A stretch of 64,000 bases of DNA from Tritrichomonas musculus (Eukaryota; Parabasalia; Tritrichomonadida; Tritrichomonadidae), in NCBI GenBank assembly GCA_039105265.1, contig JAPFFF010000011.1, positions 2,232,001 through 2,296,000 of the forward strand. The letters run 5' to 3'. Each line of letters opens with the position of its first letter. Positions within the stretch are counted from its first letter, which is position 1. This document shows, piece after piece, positions 1 through 12,000 of this stretch. A program made the position numbers and the translations under genes. The notes under the pieces are model-generated. The model made no database searches, had not been told where the DNA came from, and worked only from the letters and a program-made list of their open reading frames with translations.

Positions 1-3000
1 AGAAATTCATTCAATTCTTCTTTAGATCAATCAAATCAAATTAATAGCAGCGAATTAAGCACTGAGCCTTATGCACAAGATTTTTCATCTGATCTTTCAC
101 AAAGAGCCCCAACTAATTTAACAAAAGAAAATTGGACCGATAAGCAAAAAAAAACTATTCAAAGTGTCAAACATATCAAAGAAATAAATATTATACTTGA
201 TGAATCTTCAACATATAGTGATAATATCCCAAAATTAAAAAAAAAAACTAAAAGCAAGACTAAATCAAAGAAAAGGAAACAAGATTCCTCGCAAAACTCC
301 CTAAACCCGAATACAATTAATTCATCAAATGAAACACAAGCCACTCAAAAAAAACCAGAATTTAATTTTCCTGATTTAACCGGACCTCCTAAACGCCGTG
401 ATTTATTTGACAAAGACGATATTGAAAATCAAAATAAACCCAAAAAATTGCCTATTATTCCATCCACCGACAGAATTTATTCAGACGATTCAACCTTATC
501 TGAACAAGAAATTTTCGTTAAACCTCAACCTGATTTAACAAATGTTGATTATTCTTCATTAAATACTACTGAATCTTGCTTTAATGAATCAGAAGAAATA
601 GATATTTCTCAAACTCCTCTTCCAAATGATTCTGACTTCAAGAAGTTACAAAGTAATGCTGTTCTTTCAATCAAGTCTATAAATGTTAATGATAAATCCA
701 CATCTATACCAGCTATTGATCATTTATCTGACACCATTACTTCTACGTCTAATAACGAATTAATAGATTCTGACCTTTCACAATATCAAAAATCTTACTT
801 TAAAGAAAGCAGACTAACAGCAATCAGAGAAATAAAAGAAATTAATGCTGATGAAACACTTGATATTTCTTCAACCTCAGAATCAGTTCCTGTAGACCTT
901 AATATTAATCAAAAAGTGAAAGAAGACAAAAGCAATTCTTTTGGTATGACACAATCATCTCAGACGAAAACAATTTCTGGGACGAGATTAAAATCGACTT
1001 CAGATATTAATATTTCACAAGGAACAAAAACAAAAGATGAAAGCACATACTATTTTGATGAGGAAGAGGAAGAAGAAAATGACTCACTTACTCATTCTCA
1101 AATGAATCCAACTGTTGACAATCTTTCTGAAAAGTTTGATGGGCAAAATAACGTTAATCACCAGAGCGAAGAGTTGAATATATCAGGACATTTCTTTAAC
1201 AATGAATTAACAGATGATCGAACATTACGTGAATTGAAATCAAAAGTTGATGATCTTATTGTTAACGAACCACCTAATCTATATATGAAAAAAGGAATAA
1301 GAATAAGACCAAAAGAAGACGATAAAGAAGTCGTCTACGGAAGGCTCGAGCTTCCAGAGAAAAACAACGAATTACAATTTGATTCAGAAGTCTCTGAACT
1401 TGATGTTGAATTTATTACTGATAAGAAAAAATTCAAAAAATCAATTGTTTCACCATCTCGTACAAATAAAATTCAATCAAACATTGTTCCTATAAAAAAT
1501 AAAAACTTTGAAGCAAAAGATAATTCTCGTTATAATAACGATTACAATCGTTCTTATACCACCAACTCTCAATTTGCTAATAACCGTAATAGACCTTCTA
1601 ATTTTGAAAATTCGGGAATTTCATCATTTTTGTCATCTGATATCTCTGAAATTCCTTTGTCACGTGAAATTCAAATCGAAGAATTAATACCAGAAGATTC
1701 ATCTATGTATCAGACAAAATTTGATGTTCAACAAGCTAACAGTGATGACGAAGGCTCATTATTTGAACAATTTAAGAGAAATGCAAATTTCCTTTCATCA
1801 TCATCATCAGATGATCAAAACCAATCCCCGTTGCCAAAAACACGTTCAACCCCGAACAACTCTGTTACTGAAGTTGTTGATAATACATATACCGAAATTG
1901 ATTCAATATCAGGCAGTTCTGGCAGTTCAAAGCGTCATAAAGATAAAACAGTCACAAAAGGAAGGATCACTCTTTACAAGTTATCATCATCATCTTCTTT
2001 TGATGAGAACGATGATGAGAATGAAGATGAAAATATATCAGGAATACAAGAGCGAGAAATTAAAGCAGAGTTACCAAACGAAATTGATAATTTCAAAGAT
2101 GATTTAATCAGACATAAAAATGAAAAGATATCAAAGCAATCTTCATATGAAAGATCGAACAACACACAAAATTGCTATTTTGATGGGAATGTTATTCTGA
2201 AATTAACAATTGTCCAAGCGAGGAAATTACCACAAGAAAGTTCTATTCCTCTTGATCCATACTGTACTGTTGCCGTAGGCGATAAAAAAAAGAGTCAAAG
2301 AACAAAGACCATTCGTTCAAGCGCCAATCCAATATGGGATCAACAATTTATTTTTAATTACAATATTCACAAATTACACAATCGACCAAGCACCCCTTCT
2401 TTTCCAAATAATATTAAGCAAAATGGAATCTTTCTTTTCATTCAAGTTATTAGTGAAGATAAATTTAGTGGTGATAGAGAAATTTCTACGGCACAGCTTG
2501 ATATAAAAGATATTCAACTTTCCAAATATATAGATGAATGGGTTAAGCTAACTCCATCAGAAGGATTTAGAACTGGAGGCGAAATCCGTTTAAATCTTCT
2601 TATTCAACCTGAAACCCCTATTTCTTCGATTTCACCAAGAAAAGTTAAAATACAAAATGACGATAATGTAAGTTATATCTTATCCCCAAGAGCTCAAACC
2701 CCTTCAGGAATTATAAATCCATTTGCCGAGCCAACTTCACAAAAACAAAAATCTGCAAAAACCAATTCAAATAATAATATTCAAAAATCACCAAATGAAG
2801 ATCAAACAATTGCACAACCTAAAAACACTCTTGCACAACGCCCATGGACAGACTCTTCTTCTTCACAAACTTCGATAATCGTTGAACCCAAGCTTAAGAA
2901 TGATAAAGATAGTATTATAGTATCTCTCGCAGACGAGGAGGAGGAAGAAGAAGACATAGGATACGATTACGCTTATGAGGAAGACCAAAATGGATTTCAT

Positions 3001-3348
3001 ACTGAAATTCATACAGAACATCGAGCAGTAAATAAAAATGTAGCTGAAAATGTAGATAATAAATATATAATCGACCAAGAGCTTTTGGATGACCAAGATG
3101 ATTCAGGTGAATTATCTCCAATTGAACCAACAGATTTACCGAATGACGAAGCAAACAGTTCTCTTATCTGCCTCCCAGCAGAAAATTCCAGAAAGATAAA
3201 TATTCAGAACGAAGATGATGATTTAGACAATTTTGATAATGAAAAAGATTTTAACGAAGATGATTTTGATGAAGGTGATACTGATAAAAAATTGACTTCC
3301 ATATCTTCAGGTGAGTTTCAATTCAATGAATTTGATTCTGACAACTAA
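1..3348 (+). CDS. C2-domain protein with long disordered N-terminal region (5' partial)
   Basis: The reading frame is open from the first base of the window to a TAA at 3346-3348, so the start lies outside; 1115 residues are visible. Most of the protein is low-complexity, rich in Ser, Asn, Asp, Glu and Lys with acidic runs (near 1063-1080 and 2935-2955), so probably disordered. One folded domain is clear at about residues 728-870: a C2 domain with LDPYC, NPIWDQ and a SEDKFSGDRE loop. C2 domains bind membranes, often with calcium; some loop acidic residues are present but I cannot say whether all calcium ligands are. An acidic tail follows. A role at membranes is inferred from the single domain; the specific function is unknown. 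No intron is needed in the visible part. Confidence 0.85.
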   Translation, partial: RNSFNSSLDQSNQINSSELSTEPYAQDFSSDLSQRAPTNLTKENWTDKQKKTIQSVKHIKEINIILDESSTYSDNIPKLKKKTKSKTKSKKRKQDSSQNSLNPNTINSSNETQATQKKPEFNFPDLTGPPKRRDLFDKDDIENQNKPKKLPIIPSTDRIYSDDSTLSEQEIFVKPQPDLTNVDYSSLNTTESCFNESEEIDISQTPLPNDSDFKKLQSNAVLSIKSINVNDKSTSIPAIDHLSDTITSTSNNELIDSDLSQYQKSYFKESRLTAIREIKEINADETLDISSTSESVPVDLNINQKVKEDKSNSFGMTQSSQTKTISGTRLKSTSDINISQGTKTKDESTYYFDEEEEEENDSLTHSQMNPTVDNLSEKFDGQNNVNHQSEELNISGHFFNNELTDDRTLRELKSKVDDLIVNEPPNLYMKKGIRIRPKEDDKEVVYGRLELPEKNNELQFDSEVSELDVEFITDKKKFKKSIVSPSRTNKIQSNIVPIKNKNFEAKDNSRYNNDYNRSYTTNSQFANNRNRPSNFENSGISSFLSSDISEIPLSREIQIEELIPEDSSMYQTKFDVQQANSDDEGSLFEQFKRNANFLSSSSSDDQNQSPLPKTRSTPNNSVTEVVDNTYTEIDSISGSSGSSKRHKDKTVTKGRITLYKLSSSSSFDENDDENEDENISGIQEREIKAELPNEIDNFKDDLIRHKNEKISKQSSYERSNNTQNCYFDGNVILKLTIVQARKLPQESSIPLDPYCTVAVGDKKKSQRTKTIRSSANPIWDQQFIFNYNIHKLHNRPSTPSFPNNIKQNGIFLFIQVISEDKFSGDREISTAQLDIKDIQLSKYIDEWVKLTPSEGFRTGGEIRLNLLIQPETPISSISPRKVKIQNDDNVSYILSPRAQTPSGIINPFAEPTSQKQKSAKTNSNNNIQKSPNEDQTIAQPKNTLAQRPWTDSSSSQTSIIVEPKLKNDKDSIIVSLADEEEEEEDIGYDYAYEEDQNGFHTEIHTEHRAVNKNVAENVDNKYIIDQELLDDQDDSGELSPIEPTDLPNDEANSSLICLPAENSRKINIQNEDDDLDNFDNEKDFNEDDFDEGDTDKKLTSISSGEFQFNEFDSDN

Positions 3349-4032
3349 GCAATGAATATTATTATTCATTATTACTTTTTCAGTGATTTTTAATTTAATT
3401 TCTATAAAATGTTATTTTCCTTCGAAATAGTTCTTAATATTCTAACATGAAATTCTCCAATACCTCTAAACCTTTTGATATCTAAAGATACTATTGAACC
3501 ATTATTCAATCTCTTTTTTGATATCAAACTTTTAAATATAATGTAAACTATTATTTTTATTAATACTGAAGTTTATTTTCAGATTCAATAAAATATTCCA
3601 AATAAAATTATGAATTTTTTTCATTTTTTTAAATACAAAATTCATTATTAATATATTAATATATAATAGAAGGCTTGGCAAGCACTTAACTTGTATATAT
3701 TTGATATAATGTATGAAAGTTTTATTTGACAATTTTGAACCAAGTCATCAATTGATAAGGCTAGCTTAACGTCCACAAAAAGTTAAGAGAAAATTGACTT
3801 ATAAACGGATATATTTATTAAAACGTACATGAAAATTGATGAGAATTGACTCAAAATTATTATTTTCAATATTTTTTTACAGATAATAAAATGAGCCATT
3901 TATAAATTAAAGCATATAAAAAAATTCTCTATGAAAAACCTAGAATAAAAATCTATACGTTCATTTTATTTCACCAAATAAATTGAATTCAATTTTTTGT
4001 ATTTTGAATTTACTAAGACGTTAGGGAAATTA
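3349..4032. other. Intergenic spacer, AT-rich
   Basis: About 0.68 kb between the C2 gene and the CDC14-like gene. It is AT-rich with short homopolymer runs. I see no coding frame, RNA gene or repeat. An in-frame TAA at 3979-3981 rules out an upstream extension of the next gene. Confidence 0.7.
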
Positions 4033-5404
4033 ATGAGTTTCTTTGGAACTTTCCTTGAACGCTACAAACATTATGAACTTTTACCAGGCAGCCTTTACTT
4101 TTCTGTTTCTGAAGAGCTGATTGAATCAAAAAAACCAGAAGTAGCATTTTCAATTTCAGATTATCCAAACATTTTTTTTATGAAGAAAAGTTCGCCGCCC
4201 TCAATTCGCCAAATTTACTCTTTTATTGACATTGTCTCTCGCTTTCTTACTTCTGGAAAAGTTATTCACTTTTATACGTCTACAAATAATCTTGCCCACT
4301 CTATAGTTTTGATATGCTGTTTCATGATGATAAAAACAAAACAGAGTGCTGATCTAGCATTTGCACCTTTTTCATTACTGTCAGCAATGATTCACCCGTT
4401 TCGTTTTGATTCAACTCAAAAAGTTTTTGATTTAACAGTTGTTACATGCCTCAGATCCTTTGAGAAAGCGTTAAAATTGAAATGGTTTTCAATAGATTCT
4501 TTTAATACAGAACAATATGACTATTTTGATGAATTAAGCATGAATTGGATTGTTCCCGATTTTCTTCTTGCATTTTCATCAAATCAGTCTAGAGCTTATT
4601 CATTGAAAAAAGTCCTTCTAGCTTTTAATAAGCTTCATCTTAATCATTACGTTACACTTTCAGGTTCAATCTATGATAGACAAACGTTTCAAGATTATGG
4701 GTTTGATTTGACAGAGTTTAACGCCACATGTGAAGGAATACCTTCACCTAAATTAATCAAAGATTTTTTGAATATTTCAGAAAATTCAGATCACACTTTT
4801 GTTGTTCACTCTCATAATGAAATCGATTTATCGTATGTTTTTGAATATATTTTCGTGAAAGTATTGATTAAACAAGCTTTTTTTAGCTTTCATAACGTTT
4901 AGCGATACTTTAACAAAATATATGCTTTTTTTATATTAACTAATACTCAGAGGTCTTTTTTGCTCATGCTTACTTATTCGTAAATTCAAATTTAGTCCTG
5001 ATGAAGCAATTGCTTGGGTCAGGATATGTAAACCAAGCTCAATTTCTAATTCACAGCAATTCTTTATTGTTGATTTTGAAAATCAAATTAAATGCACTGA
5101 AAAAACAGTTGAAATCATTCCACCTGCTCCAAATGCACCTCGTAGATTAGCACCTAGAAACAGAATTCGCTCTGCTTTAGCTCCAAAAAATTCATCTCCT
5201 ATTCAAGTTCAAATCAAGTCTCCTCAATCACAATCCGTTCGAAAATTTGATCCACCTCCTATTAATGAACAATTCAATAATAGTGCTAATCATGTCAATG
5301 CCAAGCCTATTTGCCCTTCTGCTCCTAGTAATAGGGCACGAATTGGGCCACCAAGAAAAATGTCCAACCTTTTATCTTCGATACCAGCGGCTACACTTGC
5401 ATAA
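4033..5404 (+). CDS. CDC14-family dual-specificity phosphatase, predicted catalytically dead; spliced, 417 aa
   Basis: The coding sequence is join(4033..4832, 4951..5404). Exon 1 matches the CDC14 N-terminal domain and first part of the catalytic domain (LYFSVSEEL, MNWIVPDFLLAFS, a YDRQTFQDYGFD segment, FLNISE). Exon 2 continues the alignment without a gap (SPDEAIAWVRICKPSS), then a Pro/Arg-rich tail to residue 417. CDC14 enzymes remove phosphate from CDK sites at mitotic exit, through a Cys and an Arg in HCxxGxGRTG. Here the loop reads HSHNEIDLSG: the Cys is Ser260 and the Arg is Leu266, and the general-acid Asp aligns with Glu. The fold is preserved, so it is probably a substrate- or phosphopeptide-binding pseudophosphatase. 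The ATG at 4033 is the only one after an in-frame stop at 3979. The intron reading rests on splice motifs and homology, not on transcripts. Confidence 0.88.
4833..4950 (+). other. Spliceosomal intron, 118 nt, in the CDC14-like gene
   Basis: The 5' site is GTATGT at 4833-4838. The 3' end is ACTAATACTCAG at 4939-4950, which matches the trichomonad arrangement in which branch point (ACTAAC-like) and CAG acceptor are fused. Removing it restores the CDC14 frame exactly: exon 1 ends after two bases of a Ser codon and exon 2 supplies the third, giving DLSG followed by a canonical CDC14 C-terminal segment. Read through, the frame meets a stop at 4900-4902. Confidence 0.88.
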
Positions 5405-6078
5405 GTTATTTGTTTTTATATTTATATTTTTTTTTTGTGAAAGTTGTATTCATGTTAAGTAGTCATTCTTAACATAAAATATTTTAATTTAATATTTTTG
5501 TTAGATATATAATTAAATGAATGACAACATTTAAATCTGCTTTATTTTGTTTTCAATTTTATGTATTATTGAAAATTTCAATGCCTTTGCGCCAAAATCA
5601 AACTTTTTGATAATACCATATGTAAGAATCAACTTTTTCATACCGATTCAAAATCTGGATGTTCTAAATATTTACTAAATTTTAGGTTTTTTTTTCAACA
5701 ACACTTTTGATATTTATAAGATATTTCCTCTTTTAAACTTTTGCTTCCATTAAAAATAAAATGAATCATTCTTCAATTCTAATTTCTAAACTAAATATCA
5801 TTTAAAATTATTTTTTTATTTATCATAAATATTAATCCGTAATTATAAATTATTCGATATGATAAAGTAATAATTTAATATCATATTTTTTTAAAAATTA
5901 TTAAGATATAAAATAAATTTTTTTAAATTTGAATTACAACTTTTTGAATGAATGCATTATCAAAAATAACCGTAAAACTCACTTTTAGATAGGAATTGAA
6001 AAAGGAAAACTTTTTTATAACTAAAATCCGATGAGAAAACTTAATTTTTGTGAACTTTACATCTCCTGAAACATATAA
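5405..6078. other. Intergenic spacer, AT-rich
   Basis: About 0.67 kb between the CDC14-like gene and Piezo. No gene, repeat or clear promoter motif is visible. Confidence 0.65.
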
Positions 6079-9000
6079 ATGTCTTCCAGTTATAACTCAG
6101 AAGCAGACGCTCATGAAAGACTTGAGCCTTATGATCCCGAAAAAGACAAGGAAGATTTAGCGACTCCTTTTCTTCCAAAGCTTGATCCTGTTGCACAACA
6201 TCGCAAAGAAATGGAGAAAAGAGCAAATCAAAGAAAAAATTTTATTCATCCAGCTGTTTTAATAGTATTTATCGATCTTTTAATTCCTTTGATGCTTATT
6301 TTATCTGCGATTTCATGTATGTCAATTATTGGTATGCTATTTATCATTCTTTTATATCTTCATGTTGTTATTAGCAATATTGCTCATTCATTTAGACCCA
6401 CTCGCATTTTTCTTATAATTGATTTAATATTTAATTTAGTTGTTTTCGTTTTTGCAATAATTGATTTTGCCATTGATTTAGACGCCGAATGGGTTCGTAT
6501 ATTAGGACTTGATTTCAATAATATTATTGCATCTTCACCAACATTTACATTAATAACTTCTCTTATAGCTATGATTTGTCAAATTATTTCACTCGTTTTA
6601 TTAAATAAAACAGATTATACAAGCTTCATGCTTTTGAGAAGAAAGATGTATGGCACGCTTACTATTCAACTTATATTCGATTTGATTTGGGCAGTTTCAA
6701 ACGCATTCAATGCAGCCTCAAACTTTTGTTATTTATATCTTCCCATTTTATTATTCTTTATTTTAACAAATATCCTTCAATCATGTATGGGACGTAATCC
6801 ATTACGAATTTTTACGAAAATTATTATGTACTACTCAACTCTTTTTGCATTATTCGAACTTTATTTGGTTTCATACATAGGAGAAAAGTGGAATCCTGGA
6901 CGAACTTTAAGATATATCTATATTGCCGATGATTCAACTAAAGGCGTTAACGTATTTCTAACTGTTTTATTCGCTTACATTTCAGTCGAAAATTTGTCTG
7001 CACCTGGACTTGATCCATGCAAAGGACGCCCAATTCCATTACCATTAAAGAACTTTTCTGATTTCTTTTTAATAGTCGCATTTATCTGTACATTTATCTT
7101 TGCAATGTTTTATCCAAATTATCTCTCAATATTATGGATGCTCATTCCTTCAATAGCGTCATTTGCAGACCTTCGTACTTTGAAACGATTACTGTTTCCA
7201 ATGCTCACAATAGTTTTCACAATTACGTTTGTTGCACAAGCTTTAACAACATTTTACATTGCTGATCCACCTGACGAAGACGGTGTTGAATACAAAAATG
7301 CATTTTTGAAATTGTTTGGCTTATTCAGATATCCAGAAGATTTTACATTTAGTGCATGTGGATTTTATATTATTTGCTTATTAGGCCAAGTTGGAAAATT
7401 ATCTTTAGGCAGAACAGCTTTCAAAAAACCAAAAATGAGGGTTGAGGAAGAAGAAGAAGAAGATAATGAATTTGAAGATCTCCCAGATATTGAAGTTGGC
7501 CATAAAATTAAAAAGAAGAAACATCGAAGCGTTTTAAAAAATAAAGGAAAGGGATGGAAGAAGTTTGTTCATGGATGTAAATTGATTGGTATCTTCTTTT
7601 ATTCAGTGTTCTCTTATCTAGCTCTTGCTACCCTTGTTATATTAGCAATTACTGTTGGATTTTATAGAAATAGGTTTGCCTTTATGATCTTATGCGTAAT
7701 TTTCATTATTATTGTTTGCCTTGCTTTATATTATAGACCGGTATTTGAATTTATCAAATTTGTTTCTGCCTGCATTTGCATGATTGCAGCATTTTACAAG
7801 ACATGCCTTAATGAAGAATGTGCTAACCAGCTTGATAAATGCTTGTTTTTCGGTCAATTTGGCGGTCCCATTCAAGATATGGTTGATACAGGATTGATTG
7901 CCCCAACAGACATGTCTCTTGCTAAGTTCATATGGCCAATGGCTGTTATTTTAGCTCTCTCCACTTATTTAACTAAAAACGACAAAGCTCTTCGTATGCA
8001 ACTTCCACCATTTATTGCTAGTGCTATCTTTATTATCGTTGCAATTCTTCACATTGTTTATATGTTTGTCTATGATACAAGTATCTTTTCCCTTCTCTTC
8101 TTAATTGTCGGTATTTTAATGTTTATTTGCCAATATCTTGGAAGCTATCAAGGTTTAGCATTCAGTTGCTGCATGTCTTGCATTGTTGTTTCATTCCAAC
8201 TTTGCTGTTTCTTACTTTCACATTTTGATAATGTTAGAAACATGGTGACATCGCTCATCAAACATAAATCTATTATTGATATATCACATATTTATGGACC
8301 AAGCGTTGAAGTAGCATTACTTGCAGGCATTCTTTTCCTTTCAACAATTGCATTCAATACAAAACCACCAAAAGAGATGAATTACTTTATTCGTGATATT
8401 CTTTTCGAAGCTAGAGCTCGTTTGGATGAACTTTATTTCTTCCTTTGCTGGATTTTCATATTTTTATTCAGTATTGCTAACCACAAGGCAACGTTTATTA
8501 AGTTCCTTCTCATGGTTTTCTTCTCATTAGGCGATTTAACAAGAAACTTCTTCTATAAGATTAGAGTTGCTTTCCTTATTTTCAATGTACTTTACTTATG
8601 TGTTCAATTTGTATTCCATATCTTTGCTCTATATGGAGAAAGTTATGCGGACACACTATCCTATATCGGATTTTACTTTTATGAACCTGCAGAACCAACA
8701 AAAAGTCAAAGAAACTTGCCTGTTGCATGGCAATTAATTGTTGCTTTCTTTGGAATTGTCAATATTAGAGAACTTATCGGAAAGACTCCAGATCCACGCT
8801 ATGAATCATTTTTCACAACAAGATTATACAATGCAATATGTGCCTGCCTTCATCACTGGCTTCCAATCATTATTCAGATTTCATTATGTATATCAACTTT
8901 ATTCAATCCATCATTCTTTGGTATCTTCTCATATGTAGTTATGATTCTTGTTAACTACAAACCCAAGGTAATGAACAAGAGAGGCGCAATGGCAATCTGT

Positions 9001-12000
9001 ATTATCTTTAACATTTGCTTTATTGTCCAATATCTTTTGTTCTTAGGCTTGCCTAAATTCTTCCATAAAGATTTCAATGCTGTTACTGAAATCGAGAAAA
9101 AGTGGCATTATGGACCTGAAGGAATGGATAATGTTCGAAAATGGTTCAGATGGACTGGTACATATGATGTCAGAATGTCCGCTCTTTCAACAAACTGCGT
9201 TTCATCATTCATCTTTACATTATATATTGTTTTCAAAGATAAGTTCGTTGATTACAATGCTGGATTCAATAATCTTCCTTACATTTTGAAGCACTTTGTT
9301 ATTTGGTTCACCACTTTCGTATTTGAAATCATGTTTGCACTTATATTGATCGTTTGCTCACAAATTAAAACTATTGATGGTCTTTGCTTCTTCACACTTG
9401 GTGCTTGCCTCTTCATTGTATCACTTCTTGCCAAATATCCAAAGAAGAAAGCATTAGATATCATGTCATTAACAACTATTATCATCATCGGCCTTCGTCT
9501 TTTCTCACGTCTTCCAGTCTTTACAGATGATGGAATAGGAATTTGGATCAGGAGAGCATTTGATCTTCCATTCCAAGGCAGCTCTGAATTCGAAAATTTG
9601 TTAATTATTGTTTATGCACTTGAAAGACTTTGCCTTCATATTATGGGAGCAAATATTTACAACGAATGCTCTGACTATCATATGAAAAGAATTGCATATC
9701 GATTTATCAGATCAAGACAATTGAATATTCTCGAAAGATTAGATCAAGAGATTCTTCAAGAGAAACATAAACTTGAAATCAATCAAATCAGATCAATGAC
9801 CTCTGCCAATGTTGAGCAAATGATGGACAGTTTAAGAGCAAATGATAACTTGATTATTGGAAGAGCTGAATTAATGTCAACAACAACAATGCTTGTTCAG
9901 AAAAATCACAAGTGGTATTCCGCCTTTTACAGATTTTATAAGGCTTGCTGCTACAAAGTGATTCGTCTTTTAGCAGGCTCACTTCATTTGAACTCAGATG
10001 CAGGAATGAACGTTTTAACTCTTGAAACATTAACAATTTTGATGAAGAAAGCTCTTCGTTGCTATGAAGGTGGAACAGAATATATACCAGAAAGGAAAGA
10101 AAAAGATTTCTTCTTATCCTTACCACCATCAGTTCCTCTTCATCTTCAATCAATTGCGGATATGATTTGCTATCAGACAATTAATAAGAAGAAACGGTCC
10201 CAATTAATGCTTCGTTATGTTACTGAGTTCATTAGAAGAATATCTTTACCATTGTTAACTCTTATGGTTTTGATTTACGTTTATATTAAGCCTTATTTCT
10301 TCTCAATGATTATTGTTCTCATGTTTTGCTGCTTAATTCTTCCTCTTGATATCAAAGGCTTCCCAGTTATATATATAATATTCTTTAGTATTGTTGAATT
10401 TGTTTATTTCTTAAGAAATCTTTGCACAATTAATATTCTTAAAGGATACATTATTGATGCTTCAAACACAGTTACCGTTACGAAGATGAGCATATCAGTT
10501 ATTAAGATGTTTGGAATTGATCCAGAAGAAATATCAACAGTTGAAATTTTCTTATTCCTATTCACAGTCTTCTTTATTGTTGATCAACTTCAATGGTGCG
10601 AAATTTATCCACCTGACTACTACTACAAATTGCTATTAGAATGCTTGCCAGGATTCCCTGACGAATATTGCTATGGTATCATTAACAAACCAGAAGAAAC
10701 ATTAGACATGCAACCAAAGGCCAAATATGAAGCGAAAGCGGCTGAACAAGCAATTCTCCAAGCCCAAGCTCTAAATCAAGTCAATGCTCAAAATACACAA
10801 GGTGGAGCACCTCTAACAGGAAATCCAAACGAACCCAGAGATTCACTTGGAATGGATGTTGAGAAACCACCAACATTTATTGAACAATTCAAATATACAA
10901 TGAGACGCGCTGGTTTAATTGAAACCCAACATTCAATGGTTATGATGATCCTTGACGTTATATCATTCTTCTTAATTTTGGTTCTTTGGGGCATGTGGAC
11001 TCATGGAACAGAAGCTACATCACCAATTGAAGGTGGAACCAAATATGTCTTCCGTATTGATGTACTTTTCATTTTCATGCTTTTGATTCAAACAATATTT
11101 TCGCTTACTTGTTATGCATTCTCACTCTCATCTAATCATATCGGATTATATGTTGTTAATGCAATTTGGTTTTTGTATACATACTGCATCTCTTTCTATT
11201 ACATTGCATCTGAAAACAGAGAAGTTCCAGCTTCACTCCAGTTCTACTTCTTCGTTCGATTCTTTTGGCATCTTGTTGCTGCACATAAATGCTTCAGAGG
11301 AAGAAGAATTGTTGCATTCAAATATCCAAACTTTGTCAAAGATTGGCGTCTTATTTTCTCAATGAACAAGTTCATCAGAATTTGTCCATTTGTCTTTGAA
11401 ATCCAAACAATTCTTATTTGGATGTCTCAAAAGACAAAGGTTTATTTACTTGATTTCTTTGTAATTAGAGATGTAGCAATGCAACTCGAAGATTTAATAT
11501 GCTTACAATCTAATCCAAATCAAGAAAGTCAATCAAAGAAAGGACAGAATAGATTCTTAAAGGGAGGATTACTACTTCTTCTTTTTGCTATCATTATATT
11601 TGTTCCAATGTTCTTCATGGCTTCTTCTTCAGCTTCAAAAGAAAGCAACAGACCAACAAATGTTCAACTTGAAATTGGATTCCCATCATTTGCACCATTC
11701 TTCAGCTGTCAAGGTACAGTATCTTCAGGATCAACTGGTGATCAGCGTCAAATATCTGATTCACGTATCGATTCTCTTCAATTCTTAGTTATTGCTAGTA
11801 CTTCGACTTTATATTTGGCTGATTTCCCAACAATGAGTTTTGAAGCATGGAATCCATCAATTGAACTTACTAATTTCATGATCGATGCTCTTAGAACAAA
11901 TACATATATGCAACCATACTGCAAGATTTCATTATACTTTGAATATCCAACTTCGGTTTCAAATGTTCAAAATATCATCTATCAAAAACAATTACCACCA

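Noticed and set aside
3997-4032. Upstream start of the CDC14-like gene at TTG
   Set aside because: Non-ATG and unsupported; the ATG at 4033 fits the family start.
5247-5462. Open frame of 71 codons on the + strand
   Set aside because: It overlaps CDC14-like exon 2 in another frame and has no family resemblance.
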